This document shows positions 27,186 to 35,879 of a stretch of 53,265 nt of DNA, piece by piece. Source of the DNA: an uncultured Bacteroidia bacterium (lineage in GTDB: Bacteria; Bacteroidota; Bacteroidia; Bacteroidales; Prolixibacteraceae); NCBI GenBank assembly GCA_903923905.1, contig CAIXZH010000034.1:1-53265 (forward strand), in the 5' to 3' direction. A program made the position numbers and the translations under genes. Under the pieces are notes generated by a model, which was given only the letters and a program-made list of their open reading frames with translations, made no database searches and had not been told where the DNA came from. Every line of letters starts with the position of its first letter. Position 1 is the first letter of the stretch.

Positions 27186-27195
27186 ATCTGTTCTG
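27186..27195. promoter_or_regulatory. Second copy of the candidate operator word before xylB
   Basis: ATCTGTTCTG occurs exactly both here, 27 bases before the xylB start, and inside the palindrome ahead of the regulator gene. A shared 10-mer at both operon positions is suggestive but not proof of an operator. Confidence 0.4.
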
Positions 27196-27209
27196 TTGTG
27201 TCATGCTGT

Positions 27210-28205
27210 TTAGAGCGATTCCCGGATAATTAATTCTGTCGGAACACGAAAATTAAGCTTCGAATTAGATACTGCAAACTCAGCCGCTTTCTGTCCCATC
27301 AGTTTAAAATCGGTTGAAATCACTGTAATTCCCTTAGAGATAAACTTCTTCATTGGGGTGTCATTATAAGAGAGGATTCCAAAGTCGTCCCTGAGCCTGA
27401 ATTTTTTACTATTCGCCTGTTCCAATATTGCTGCAAGATCAATATCCTCAAAAACAAGATAGACTTTACCAATCTGAATGTCAAGATCCTTGATGTTATA
27501 TATAATGCTGAATTTTAAATTATTATCCTCACAAAAACGGCTTACATTTTCAACAGATTCCATGGGATGAAAAGTATACTCGGGATATACACAAACCAAT
27601 TCGTTATATTTTCGGAGCAAGTGCCATCCTGAGGAGAGACAACGATATACAGATTCTCCGAAATCCTGGTAAACTTTTGCCTGCCCGGCCTGGGAATGGA
27701 TCTGCCAATCAATAAGAAGCAATTTTTCAGGATCAATTTCGCTGACAATTCCCGGAATTTCAGGATGATTAAAATTCATGATAATATAGGAATTGAACTT
27801 CCCGATGCTATTCCGAATAATTGATTCAAACAGGTCAAAATTATAATGATGGAAATTAATATCAACCATTACATTGCGTGGAAGGCTCTGTTTAAAGGAG
27901 TTATAAAGGACCTCTTTATAAGCTTTAAAGGTATCCAGGAAAAGAAATACCTGTTTTTGGGACCTGGTCACAAAATATCCTTTATTCGGTATTGCTTCGA
28001 CAATTCCACGTCTTTTCAGTTCTGTATAGCTTTTAAACACGGTATCGCGGGATAATCCCGATTCCTTCATCAGATCATTAACCGATGGGAGCGCATCACC
28101 TTCGCGAAGCATCTTAAAATTGATGGATCGGAGCAGCGCATCAACAAGCTGCTGAACTTTTGATATTCCGGAGTCTAGATTAGGTTTAAAATTGAATTTC
28201 TTCAT
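27210..28205 (-). CDS. GntR-family transcriptional regulator with sugar-binding-type sensor domain, likely xylose operon regulator
   Basis: From ATG 28205 (preferred over a TTG two codons upstream) the protein is 331 aa. Residues about 10-80 form a GntR winged helix (LREGDALPSVNDLMKESGLSRDTVFKSYTELKRRGIVEAIPNKGYFV). The remaining 240 residues look like a periplasmic-binding-protein/LacI-type effector domain, ending in NFRVPTELIIRESL, typical of LacI/AraR-like sensors. This AraR-like combination usually represses pentose genes until the sugar binds. It is the first gene of the xyl operon, so it probably regulates itself and xylBA plus the symporter. The ligand (xylose) is inferred from context only. 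Confidence 0.88.
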   Translation of the reverse strand: MKKFNFKPNLDSGISKVQQLVDALLRSINFKMLREGDALPSVNDLMKESGLSRDTVFKSYTELKRRGIVEAIPNKGYFVTRSQKQVFLFLDTFKAYKEVLYNSFKQSLPRNVMVDINFHHYNFDLFESIIRNSIGKFNSYIIMNFNHPEIPGIVSEIDPEKLLLIDWQIHSQAGQAKVYQDFGESVYRCLSSGWHLLRKYNELVCVYPEYTFHPMESVENVSRFCEDNNLKFSIIYNIKDLDIQIGKVYLVFEDIDLAAILEQANSKKFRLRDDFGILSYNDTPMKKFISKGITVISTDFKLMGQKAAEFAVSNSKLNFRVPTELIIRESL

Positions 28206-28216
28206 GCACAAAAGCT

Positions 28217-28241
28217 AACGGTTCATCTGTTCTGATCCGTT
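28217..28241. promoter_or_regulatory. Candidate operator of the xylose regulator
   Basis: A 25-bp imperfect palindrome has arms AACGG-N-TCA and TGA-N-CCGTT around a 7-base centre. Within it lies ATCTGTTCTG, followed at 28235 by the near-copy ATCCGTTCTG. It sits between the likely -7 box and the ATG of the GntR gene, where a bound repressor would block transcription. An inverted ATCTGTTC core recurs at 28341-28348. Confidence 0.5.
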
Positions 28242-28244
28242 CTG

Positions 28245-28252
28245 CAAACTTA
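28245..28252 (-). promoter_or_regulatory. Promoter -7 box of the xylose operon
   Basis: Minus-strand TAAGTTTG matches TAnnTTTG exactly, about 40 bases before the regulator ATG and directly abutting the candidate operator. No good -33 TTTG is visible 19 bases upstream, as might be expected for a regulated promoter. Confidence 0.45.
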
Positions 28253-28401
28253 ATCTTTTATTTATGTCAGTGTACCATTTTTTTAATGTTATTAAACATG
28301 TAAAATATTGGGACTGGTCTGATCGAATACCAATTTATGTGAACAGATCAGTGAAAAAACGATTATCTTTATACATCTCAAACTGATTAATAAAAGCTGC
28401 T

Positions 28402-29181
28402 ATGAAAAATCCAAATTTTAGGCGAGTTGTATTAATCGTGCTGATTATTAATTTATCAATAATCGGTGTGGAAGGACAGATTGTTCCTGTAAAGAGTCAC
28501 AAATCTGTTTTTATTACAGGAATTGCATTTGATAGCCAAACCAAGGAACCGCTTTCCAGAGCCAATTTCAGCATTAATCATCAAAGTACGTTGGCAACCA
28601 ATGAAACGGGGCGTTTTTCATTTTATGGTTTTCCGAACGATACGGTGGTATTTACGTACCTGGGTCATCAACCTACAATGGTTGTTGTGCCAGACACCTT
28701 AAATTCACAGGAATATGTCATGGGTGTTTTTATGAAAGAGCAATCGGTAAAATTAGCTGAAATCATCATTTTGAGAAGAATCAACGCATCATCAATCATG
28801 ATTAAACCGGTTCAAACGGATCAAAATACTATGAATATAGCACAAAGTAATGTCAATAAAGCAGTTGTGGAAGGACTGACACGTGCACCCAAAGTTTATA
28901 ATTCGGATATGAATGTCAGGTTAACGATGCTGACAAATCAGATCCGCAGCGAGTACAAAGGGATGCTTGTTACTCCTGAAAACAGTTTCGGGTTGTCAAC
29001 CCAGGGTTACAAGACTTACAGGGTGATTTACGGGTTACCGGTTATCGTCTCCGGGAAAACTGCTAAACAGCTGATTACCAGCTATGAGTGCGAAATTCTT
29101 TTGCAGCATTTCGACGCTGTCAGAAAAGCAATTCTTCATCCTGAAGCTACAACAGATACAATACCAAATTCAGAAAAGTAA
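28402..29181 (+). CDS. Exported protein with carboxypeptidase-like regulatory domain, unknown function
   Basis: The 259-aa protein starts with a signal peptide (residues 1-26, ending VEGQ). It contains a carboxypeptidase regulatory-like beta-sandwich at about 35-120 (ITGIAFDSQTKEPLSRANFSIN, ETGRFSFYGFPNDTVVFTYLGHQP). This domain normally precedes TonB receptors, but here no plug or barrel follows. The remaining 140 residues match nothing I know. Similar small exported proteins are frequent in Bacteroidota. It is transcribed divergently from the xylose regulator, sharing a 190-base spacer, but nothing else links it to xylose use. Confidence 0.8.
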   Translation: MKNPNFRRVVLIVLIINLSIIGVEGQIVPVKSHKSVFITGIAFDSQTKEPLSRANFSINHQSTLATNETGRFSFYGFPNDTVVFTYLGHQPTMVVVPDTLNSQEYVMGVFMKEQSVKLAEIIILRRINASSIMIKPVQTDQNTMNIAQSNVNKAVVEGLTRAPKVYNSDMNVRLTMLTNQIRSEYKGMLVTPENSFGLSTQGYKTYRVIYGLPVIVSGKTAKQLITSYECEILLQHFDAVRKAILHPEATTDTIPNSEK

Positions 29182-29216
29182 AGACGATAATTTATTGAAA
29201 GTTAACTGATGGTATC

Positions 29217-30128
29217 TTATTTCCGAATGAAGATAGCTTTAATAATATGCCATACCATAGCAGGGTTTTCCTTAAGCCTTCGGGTTGAATATCCAAACCA
29301 TTGTTTTCCATATGGAACGTAAACCCTCATCCGGTGCCCTTTTCCCAGAATGGAACTCCTTAACTGAGGTGTGACTCCAAATAGCATCTGAAACTCGTAT
29401 TTATCCTTCGGTACTTTTAACTGATCTATAAGCTCATAGGCTTTATTGATCAGATATTTGTCGTGAGTCGCAATTCCAACGTAAATGCCGTTTGAAAGCA
29501 TGAAACGCAAATCTTCGACAAAATGATCCCTGATTTCCTGGTGCCCCTTGTAGGCGATTTGGGCTGATTCAATATATATTCCTTTACAAAGCCTTAGATT
29601 CACAGGAGCTTCTGGCTGGTTTAAATCCAATAAACTTTTAACATCCCCGAGTGTCCGATGCATATATGCCTGAACAACCAATCCTACACAGCAAGGAAAT
29701 TCTGTTTTTAAACGCCTGAAAATATCGAGCTCAACTGAAGTACAACACGAATCTTCCATGTCAATTCTGATGAACGTGTTACATTTCTCAGCAACTCCGA
29801 CTATCTCACGCAAATTCTGATAACAAGCCTCACTATCGATCAATAAACCGAACATAGAGGGTTTAACAGAGAAATTACCATCAATATTTTCGGTGGTGAA
29901 TCTTTCAATTAGTTCAATGTAAAGCTCTTTATAGTAAGTTGTTTCTTCCAGTTTATTAATATATTCACCCAATAAATCGGCTGAAACCATTATCCCGGCG
30001 AGGTTGAGTTTCCTCGATTCGTCAAGTGCATTGCTGATATATTCTCCTGCAATATACCGTTTAGAAAAAATCCACACGATTCTTTTGGGAAAATAGGGGA
30101 GCATTCTGGCAATTAATTGATTGATCAT
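29217..30128 (-). CDS. Proline dehydrogenase
   Basis: This FAD enzyme oxidises proline to pyrroline-5-carboxylate and passes electrons to the quinone pool. The 303-aa (beta/alpha)8 barrel shows the family motifs FIRIDMEDSCCT near 118, VVQAYMHRT near 150, NLRLCKGIYIES near 177, FQMLFGV near 255 and the terminal substrate loop YSTRRLKENPAMVW. It is the single-domain (PutB/FadM-type) form. The partner dehydrogenase pruA is at 17447-19084 on the same strand, 10 kb downstream. No regulator is adjacent. It converges with the preceding exported-protein gene. Confidence 0.93.
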   Translation of the reverse strand: MINQLIARMLPYFPKRIVWIFSKRYIAGEYISNALDESRKLNLAGIMVSADLLGEYINKLEETTYYKELYIELIERFTTENIDGNFSVKPSMFGLLIDSEACYQNLREIVGVAEKCNTFIRIDMEDSCCTSVELDIFRRLKTEFPCCVGLVVQAYMHRTLGDVKSLLDLNQPEAPVNLRLCKGIYIESAQIAYKGHQEIRDHFVEDLRFMLSNGIYVGIATHDKYLINKAYELIDQLKVPKDKYEFQMLFGVTPQLRSSILGKGHRMRVYVPYGKQWFGYSTRRLKENPAMVWHIIKAIFIRK

Positions 30129-30344
30129 CTTTTAGATTATGCTTAAGATTTAATTGATATTGCTTTTATTTTAAGGTCAATTGGAAATAACATCATTCTT
30201 TTATTTTTGTAAAATTAGGGTGGTGGAATCAAATGATCTATGATGTTTATCAATACATCTGATCATTTTTGATATTTTTACAGTGCGAAAGATTAGTCAG
30301 TAATTAAAAATTAATCACCTGGTTTTCTGATTCGACTTTTCGAT

Positions 30345-30352
30345 TATATTTG
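30345..30352 (+). promoter_or_regulatory. Promoter -7 box of the OmpH-like gene
   Basis: TATATTTG fits TAnnTTTG exactly, 43 bases before the ATG at 30396. A TTTT at 30323-30326, 18 bases upstream, is a plausible -33. Confidence 0.5.
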
Positions 30353-30395
30353 TCATTCAAAAATTATCTAAGAGAATAAGACATAAATACTATTT

Positions 30396-30986
30396 ATGAA
30401 GAACTCGACAATTGTTAATATCGTTTTGGCACTTGCAGTAGCAGGTTTATACCTGATCCATCTAACAGGAAATAATAAAGACAAGGCAAGTAGTCCTGAA
30501 ACATCAAAAGGGATAAACCATCAACTGACGATTGCCTATGTGAAAATGGATTCGATGCTATTCACGTATGAACTTGCAAAAAAACTAAACGCAGAATTTT
30601 CCGAGAAAAAAGAAAATTTCAGAAAAGAATATACCGACAAACGGATTAAATTCGAGCGAGATGCCGCAAATTTTCAGGAAAAAGTTCAGCGCGGAGGTTT
30701 TTTGACTGAGGAACGAGCTAAACAGGAGCAGGAGCGACTTGTTGGAGCACAACAGGAGATTCAGAAACTTGATTATGAGCTGACCCAGAAATTAAATGAG
30801 ATGCAAGGGCAGATTAGTCAGCAAATTTCAGATAGCATTGCTTCTTATATTAAAAGTTATAATGAGATCAAAAAATACGACTTCATTTTGAACAGTCAAT
30901 ATATGCTCGAAGGCTCACCCCAATTTAACATCACCAAAGAGGTGACCAAAGGGCTAAATGACCGCTACAAATCATTGACAAAATAG
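30396..30986 (+). CDS. OmpH/Skp family periplasmic chaperone-like protein
   Basis: The 196-aa protein has an uncleaved or cleaved N-terminal hydrophobic segment (VNIVLALAVAGLYLIHL). A core starting IAYVKMDSMLFTYELAKKL near 45 follows, the typical opening of OmpH/Skp domains ('iayvd...l'). Residues about 65-150 are strongly charged and predicted to form the two long coiled-coil tentacles (KQEQERLVGAQQEIQKLDYELTQKL). The family holds unfolded outer-membrane proteins in the periplasm on their way to BAM. The gene appears monocistronic, not in the usual bamA-skp order. Confidence 0.9.
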   Translation: MKNSTIVNIVLALAVAGLYLIHLTGNNKDKASSPETSKGINHQLTIAYVKMDSMLFTYELAKKLNAEFSEKKENFRKEYTDKRIKFERDAANFQEKVQRGGFLTEERAKQEQERLVGAQQEIQKLDYELTQKLNEMQGQISQQISDSIASYIKSYNEIKKYDFILNSQYMLEGSPQFNITKEVTKGLNDRYKSLTK

Positions 30987-31196
30987 AAGTGCAAGAACCT
31001 TAGGTTCGATTTAATTGGGATATTGGTTGTAAATACTTGGATGAGATGCTTCTGTTATCTGATCTTATTGAAGTCAATTTTGAAGGAATATGAACTTCCC
31101 CGGGATCTGACTTGAAACAAGTTGGTATTGGCCTTTTTAATTAAGCGCATTGGTTTTGCACAACTCCCTTTAATTCTATACATCTCTAATAATCGG

Positions 31197-31204
31197 TAGT
31201 TTTG
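31197..31204 (+). promoter_or_regulatory. Possible -7 box of the 31.2-kb glycosyltransferase gene
   Basis: TAGTTTTG fits TAnnTTTG, 16 bases before the ATG. No -33 element is recognised. Confidence 0.35.
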
Positions 31205-31220
31205 GTTACCACTTTATTAA

Positions 31221-32525
31221 ATGCAGGCACCAGATATTTTCCAGAGATACCTTAATCAGCAGAATGGCCAGTACTCTCATTGTCTGGATCAGCCAGCAAT
31301 TCAGGCTTCAATTTTTGTTGTAATTCCCTGTTATAACGAGCCAGATGTCCATGCCACGATAAATTCACTGGCAAATTGTTTTCCTCCTGACGAAATTGTT
31401 TCGTTACTCATTGTCGTCAACGATGCAGCAGATGCGCCGGCCGAAGCAATAACTCAGAACATAATGACGCTCGAATTGATTGAAAAGTGGCAATTTCAGC
31501 ATCCGGATTGTTTTTTTAAGATTCAACGGATTTATGCACATGCCCTTCCACAAAAATGGGCAGGAGTAGGGTGGGCCCGTAAATTGGGAATGGATGAAGT
31601 TATAAGGCAAATCGTTAAAAGCGAATTGGCCGATGGTATAATTATTTCTCTGGATGCAGACAGTATAGTGTCCCCTAACTTCCTCCAGAGCATTACAGGA
31701 GCCTTTCGTGAAAATCCGCTATCCAACTTCTTTACCATTCACTTCGAACATCCATATAAGAATACTGAAATAAGTCCACCTGTTCGCGAAGGAATTATCC
31801 GCTATGAACTTCATATGCGGTATTTCAGAAATGCCCTGCAATGGTGTGGTTATCCACATGCTATTTATACTGTGGGTTCGAGTTTTACAGTTAAAGCCTC
31901 ATCCTATGTTAAGCAGGGAGGGATGAACCGGCGAAAAGCAGGAGAAGATTTTTACTTTCTGCAAAAGCTCGTGCTTCTGGACCATTATGGGAATATCTCT
32001 GTGACAACTGTGTTTCCTGCATCACGAATATCTGACCGGGTTCCTTTTGGAACCGGTGCAGCTCTGAAAAAATGGATCAATGGGAGTTCAGAACTCTATA
32101 CAACTTATTCACTAGAGGCTTTTTATCACTTGAAACCCCTTTTTACCCATGCTTCTCAGTTTTGGTCGATGGACTTGTCTGAAATAGCTTCTTTTTTTGG
32201 AAGTCTGAATCAAACCTTGCAATCCTATTGTGAAAACTTGCAAGCTGTGGCTCATCTTCTGGAACTCAAGGAGAATTGTTCGACAGCACAAATCTTTGCA
32301 AAGAGAATCTTTCACCTGTTTAATGCATTTTGGATATTGAAATACCTCAATTATGCTCATGAAACTACCTTTTCACGTGCTGAATTGGTGCATGAGTCGG
32401 TAAAATTGTTGCATAATCTCGGAATTCAATTCGATAATAAGCTTCCAATTGAGGATATAATTGAAACTTATAGAAATTTGGATAAGGGCATTATCAAAAT
32501 CTTTGACCCGGTTTTCTCTGAATAG
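31221..32525 (+). CDS. Family 2 glycosyltransferase, soluble
   Basis: The 434-aa protein has a GT-A fold. It opens with FVVIPCYNEPDVHATINSL near residue 32, the nucleotide-sugar site. The metal-binding DxD equivalent is IIISLDADSIVSPNFL near 140. GSSFTVKASSYVKQGGMNRRKAGEDFYFLQKL near 219 contains the ED motif expected for the catalytic base region. There is no membrane helix, so it is cytoplasmic or peripheral. The acceptor is unknown. About 150 residues at the C-terminus are helical and not recognised. It is alone, with 230 bases upstream and 160 downstream free of genes, and may not belong to the lipid-sugar module that follows. Confidence 0.85.
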   Translation: MQAPDIFQRYLNQQNGQYSHCLDQPAIQASIFVVIPCYNEPDVHATINSLANCFPPDEIVSLLIVVNDAADAPAEAITQNIMTLELIEKWQFQHPDCFFKIQRIYAHALPQKWAGVGWARKLGMDEVIRQIVKSELADGIIISLDADSIVSPNFLQSITGAFRENPLSNFFTIHFEHPYKNTEISPPVREGIIRYELHMRYFRNALQWCGYPHAIYTVGSSFTVKASSYVKQGGMNRRKAGEDFYFLQKLVLLDHYGNISVTTVFPASRISDRVPFGTGAALKKWINGSSELYTTYSLEAFYHLKPLFTHASQFWSMDLSEIASFFGSLNQTLQSYCENLQAVAHLLELKENCSTAQIFAKRIFHLFNAFWILKYLNYAHETTFSRAELVHESVKLLHNLGIQFDNKLPIEDIIETYRNLDKGIIKIFDPVFSE

Positions 32526-32657
32526 AACAAAATAAATCAAGATTTTATGTCCGAGTAGTCGGAATATTATTTCTCTCCAATTTCCTAATTTGATTCCAGC
32601 TGAGCAAAAAATATTCAGATTTGATCAGATTGAGTCAATTCTGAAACGATAGGTTGT

Positions 32658-32665
32658 TATCTTTG
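32658..32665 (+). promoter_or_regulatory. Possible -7 box of the PAP2-GT39-GT2 operon
   Basis: TATCTTTG fits TAnnTTTG exactly, 19 bases before the PAP2 ATG. The upstream element is unclear. Confidence 0.4.
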
Positions 32666-32684
32666 CCAGATATTTTTTTATTCA

Positions 32685-33383
32685 ATGGGTCAAAATTATA
32701 GGAAAACATCATTTATAGGTCAGGTTTTCGGTGCGAACCGGCATTTTTTCGTTCCGTTCCTTCTTTTCACAGCACTGTTTTTTACACTCCTGGGGATCTA
32801 CGGAAACGCAAAGTTCTTCCTTTTCGTCAATCGACATTACTCCAATTTTGCCGATTTTTTTTTCGTATATCTGACCAACCTGGGTGATGGAATCATTGCG
32901 GCCTTACTAATTATCCTGTTGCTTTGGATTTCATTCCGCGATGCGCTTACATTCTTAATTATAACCTTATTGATTACTATCATTGTGAATTTATTAAAGG
33001 ATCATATCTTTCCGGAATTAAACCGACCTGTTGCTTATTTTGGGTCTTCTGAAATACTTCATCTCATTCCAGGTTATACTCCTCCTGAGCTAAGTACCTT
33101 TCCCTCAGGACACACTGCGACTGCCTTTAGTGTTGGATTATATATCTCCATGTTAATCAAAAACCGATATCTGAAACTGCTATTATTCGTGATGGCCTTT
33201 TGGGTAGGTTATTCCAGGATGTATATTTCGGCCCATTTCCCGGCGGATGTGGTTGCCGGAGCTTTGATCGGAGTTTTTACTACCTTGATATGCTATTACC
33301 TAAGTAGTTTAGTAAAAAGTTCATGGGTTGATCAGAGAATCAAATATATCCCTAGGATTTTCGTCAAACAACAAACTTTATGA
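32685..33383 (+). CDS. PAP2-family membrane phosphatase
   Basis: The 232-aa protein has five or six membrane helices and all three PAP2 motifs. These are KDHIFPELNRP near residue 105, FPSGHTATAFS near 142 and SRMYISAHFPADVVAG near 183, with the catalytic His in each of the last two. Members remove phosphate from undecaprenyl pyrophosphate, phosphatidate or lipid A. Its ATGA overlap with the GT39 gene (33380-33383) and the neighbouring dolichol-phosphate-sugar-synthase-like gene suggest that it recycles or dephosphorylates a polyprenyl carrier, or trims lipid A before sugar transfer. Confidence 0.93.
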   Translation: MGQNYRKTSFIGQVFGANRHFFVPFLLFTALFFTLLGIYGNAKFFLFVNRHYSNFADFFFVYLTNLGDGIIAALLIILLLWISFRDALTFLIITLLITIIVNLLKDHIFPELNRPVAYFGSSEILHLIPGYTPPELSTFPSGHTATAFSVGLYISMLIKNRYLKLLLFVMAFWVGYSRMYISAHFPADVVAGALIGVFTTLICYYLSSLVKSSWVDQRIKYIPRIFVKQQTL

Positions 33384-35023
33384 TTAAGAATATCTCTTTG
33401 GAAACACGGCTGCGGGTTTTAATTGTGATTATCGGCCTACTTTTGTTTTTGCCATTTAATGGATTAGTCCATTTATTCGATTGGGATGAAATCAATTTTG
33501 CTGAGTCTGCCCGGGAAATGTTGGTTTCAGGCAATTTTAGCACCGTAAGCATCAATTTTATCCCTTTTTGGGAAAAACCCCCTTTATTTATCTGGATGCA
33601 GGTAATCAGTATGAAATGCTTTGGTATTAATGAATTTGCAGCCCGTTTCCCGGATGCAATTTGTGGAGTGCTTACCTTGCTGGTCTTGTTTGAGATCGGT
33701 AAAGGATTAAAGAACTATAAGTTTGGATTGCTCTGGGCCCTGGCTTTTGGTGCCTCTATTTTGCCTTTCCTGTATTTCAAATCCGGGATTATCGATCCAT
33801 GGTTTAATCTTTTTATTTTCCTGTCCTTATATTTTGCCTTCCGGCACTTCAGTCATAGGGCATTTAATCCAAAGGGTTATAAAAGAGTAATACTTTCGGC
33901 TGCTATCCTTGGATTGGCGGTATTGACAAAAGGGCCGGTTGCTATTCTCCTTTTTGGAACCACGCTGCTCTTGTTTATTGTGACAGAGAGACAGCTGAAA
34001 AATATAAAACTAACTGATATAATGCTATTTACATTAGTTTTAATTCTTTCAGGAGGAGCCTACCACATTTATCAGATTTTAGCTGGGAATTGGCAATTAG
34101 TATATGATTTCTTTAAATACCAGGTGCGTCTGATGCGAACCGAAGACGCAGGGCACGGAGGCAGTATCTTCTATCATCCGTTGGTCCTGTTTTTAGGGGT
34201 GTTTCCATCCTCGATTTTGGCTCTTCGGGGTTTCTTTAAAAAGGAGAATCTTAATAATGACTTCCGGAAACTGATGATTATATTATTTTTAGTAGTACTG
34301 GTTATTTTTTCGCTGGTACAGACAAAAATCGTTCATTACAGCTCACTGTGTTATTTTCCATTAAGTTATCTTGCGGCACTGTCTGTTTATGAAATCTATT
34401 TTAATGGTGCAAGGCTGGAAAAACTGAGTAAGGTTTTACTTCTGATTGTTGGGATCATTTATGCGCTGATTCCCGGAGCCCTGCAATTAATTGCAACATC
34501 TATTTCACCCGATGCCTTGCGGACCTTTATCAAAGATGACTTTGCAATTGCTTGCATCGACAGGACAATTCACTGGGGAGGTTATGAATTCCTGGTTGGA
34601 GTGTTTTTGGGATTAAGCCTGATCATTTCGGTTTTTTATTGGCGCAGTTCCAAACAAGTACTGGGGATTTTTGGAAGCACTGTTCTTTTTGTCTTCATGC
34701 TTATGATATTAATCGTTCCGAAAATAGAGAAGTACTCACAAGGTCCGGCAATCGCCTATATTGAATCGTTTAAAGATAAGCCTGTTTGGGTTTCAACAAT
34801 AGGTTATTACAGTTATGCTCCGTTTTTTTATGCCAATAAAATGCAAAGAGCCTGTGTGGATTGTAATGAGGAGGAGTTTTTCCTTCATGGAGCTGTAGCC
34901 TGTGATGTTTATTTTGTGACAAAAGTTACCGCTTTACAATCAGTTGTCGATCAAAATCCTCAACTTGAAGTTGTTGAAAAAAAGGGGGGATTTGCTTTGC
35001 TTAAAAGAATTTATAAAAAATAG
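33380..35023 (+). CDS. Polyprenyl-phosphate sugar transferase, GT39/ArnT-like (PMT_2)
   Basis: The 547-aa integral membrane protein has about 11 helices and the GT-C start GLVHLFDWDEINFAESAREML (Asp-Glu near residue 33). It continues with FWEKPPLFIWMQVISMKCFGINEFAARFP, the diagnostic periplasmic loop of ArnT and related enzymes. It should move a sugar from undecaprenyl phosphate onto an envelope acceptor such as lipid A on the periplasmic side. It overlaps the PAP2 gene by four bases and is followed 3 bases later by the GT2 gene that would make the lipid-linked donor. The sugar is not identifiable. The neighbouring genes do not include ArnA/B-type aminoarabinose enzymes. Confidence 0.9.
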   Translation: MIKNISLETRLRVLIVIIGLLLFLPFNGLVHLFDWDEINFAESAREMLVSGNFSTVSINFIPFWEKPPLFIWMQVISMKCFGINEFAARFPDAICGVLTLLVLFEIGKGLKNYKFGLLWALAFGASILPFLYFKSGIIDPWFNLFIFLSLYFAFRHFSHRAFNPKGYKRVILSAAILGLAVLTKGPVAILLFGTTLLLFIVTERQLKNIKLTDIMLFTLVLILSGGAYHIYQILAGNWQLVYDFFKYQVRLMRTEDAGHGGSIFYHPLVLFLGVFPSSILALRGFFKKENLNNDFRKLMIILFLVVLVIFSLVQTKIVHYSSLCYFPLSYLAALSVYEIYFNGARLEKLSKVLLLIVGIIYALIPGALQLIATSISPDALRTFIKDDFAIACIDRTIHWGGYEFLVGVFLGLSLIISVFYWRSSKQVLGIFGSTVLFVFMLMILIVPKIEKYSQGPAIAYIESFKDKPVWVSTIGYYSYAPFFYANKMQRACVDCNEEEFFLHGAVACDVYFVTKVTALQSVVDQNPQLEVVEKKGGFALLKRIYKK

Positions 35024-35026
35024 CGG

Positions 35027-35770
35027 ATGATTTTAAATAAAAAAGTTGCAGTTGTAATGCCGGCTTATAATGCCGAAGAGACGCTTGAAATGACACTTAA
35101 TGAGGTGCCATACGATATTGTGGATTACGTGATTCTTGTTGATGATAATAGCATAGACGATACCTCTGCTCTGGCTTCAAAGCTTAATATACAGTATGTT
35201 ATCCGGCACGATAAAAACAAGGGTTATGGGGGGAATCAGAAGACCTGTTACAACAAGGCTCTGGAAATCAATGCGGATATCGTCGTAATGTTGCATCCTG
35301 ACTATCAGTATACTCCGAAGCTTATTCATTCGATGTGTTATCTGATTGCAAATGGAGTTTACCCGGTAGTTTTCGGGAGTCGTATTTTAGGCGTAGGTGC
35401 ACTCAAAGGGGGAATGCCACTGTACAAATACATTGCAAACAGGTTCCTTACCCTGTTTCAAAATTTTATTATGGGTCAGAAATTGTCGGAATATCATACG
35501 GGTTACCGGGCCTTTAGCACTGATGTACTCCGAAAAATCCACTTCAACAGTAATTCTGATGATTTTGTCTTCGACAATGAATTTATTGCACAGATTTTCA
35601 GCGCCGGATATGAGATTGCAGAAATTACCTGTCCTACCCGCTATTTTGAGGAAGCCTCTTCAATTAGTTTTCTTCGAAGTGTCAAATATGGCCTTGGGGT
35701 ATTAAAGGTTACCATCAGGTATCGGTTACATAAATGGAAAATACTCAAATATAGTCTGCTAGAGGGATAA
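35027..35770 (+). CDS. Family 2 glycosyltransferase, dolichol-phosphate mannosyltransferase-like
   Basis: The 247-aa protein has the DPMS-type layout. KVAVVMPAYNAEETLEMTL is at residues 5-23, and VDYVILVDDNSIDDTSALA contains the DDxS motif. IVVMLHPDYQYTPKLI is the DxD-like metal site (here HPDYQY, as in many DPM1-like enzymes), and TGYRAFSTDVLRKI is near 157. There are no clear transmembrane helices at the C-terminus. It should charge a polyprenyl phosphate with a sugar from a nucleotide donor, supplying the ArnT-like enzyme upstream. It is the last gene before a strong terminator. Confidence 0.92.
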   Translation: MILNKKVAVVMPAYNAEETLEMTLNEVPYDIVDYVILVDDNSIDDTSALASKLNIQYVIRHDKNKGYGGNQKTCYNKALEINADIVVMLHPDYQYTPKLIHSMCYLIANGVYPVVFGSRILGVGALKGGMPLYKYIANRFLTLFQNFIMGQKLSEYHTGYRAFSTDVLRKIHFNSNSDDFVFDNEFIAQIFSAGYEIAEITCPTRYFEEASSISFLRSVKYGLGVLKVTIRYRLHKWKILKYSLLEG

Positions 35771-35822
35771 TAATTTAATTTAACTATCTGATATTGAGTG
35801 GAATCAAGACCTTTAAGGAAAA

Positions 35823-35860
35823 TAAAAGAGGGTTTCTCGCAATCGAGAAACCCTCTTTTA
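35823..35860. terminator. Bidirectional intrinsic terminator
   Basis: A perfect 17-bp stem (TAAAAGAGGGTTTCTCG and its complement) with a 4-base CAAT loop lies between convergent genes. The A/T ends provide a T-tract on both strands. It lies 52 bases after the GT2 stop and 19 bases from the biotin-carrier stop. Confidence 0.95.
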
Positions 35861-35879
35861 TATGGTAAAGAATCCTTTT

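Noticed and set aside
31221-35770. Capsule or O-antigen biosynthesis cluster
   Set aside because: No Wzx/Wzy, initiating transferase or nucleotide-sugar genes are present. The last three genes fit a lipid-sugar modification module instead.
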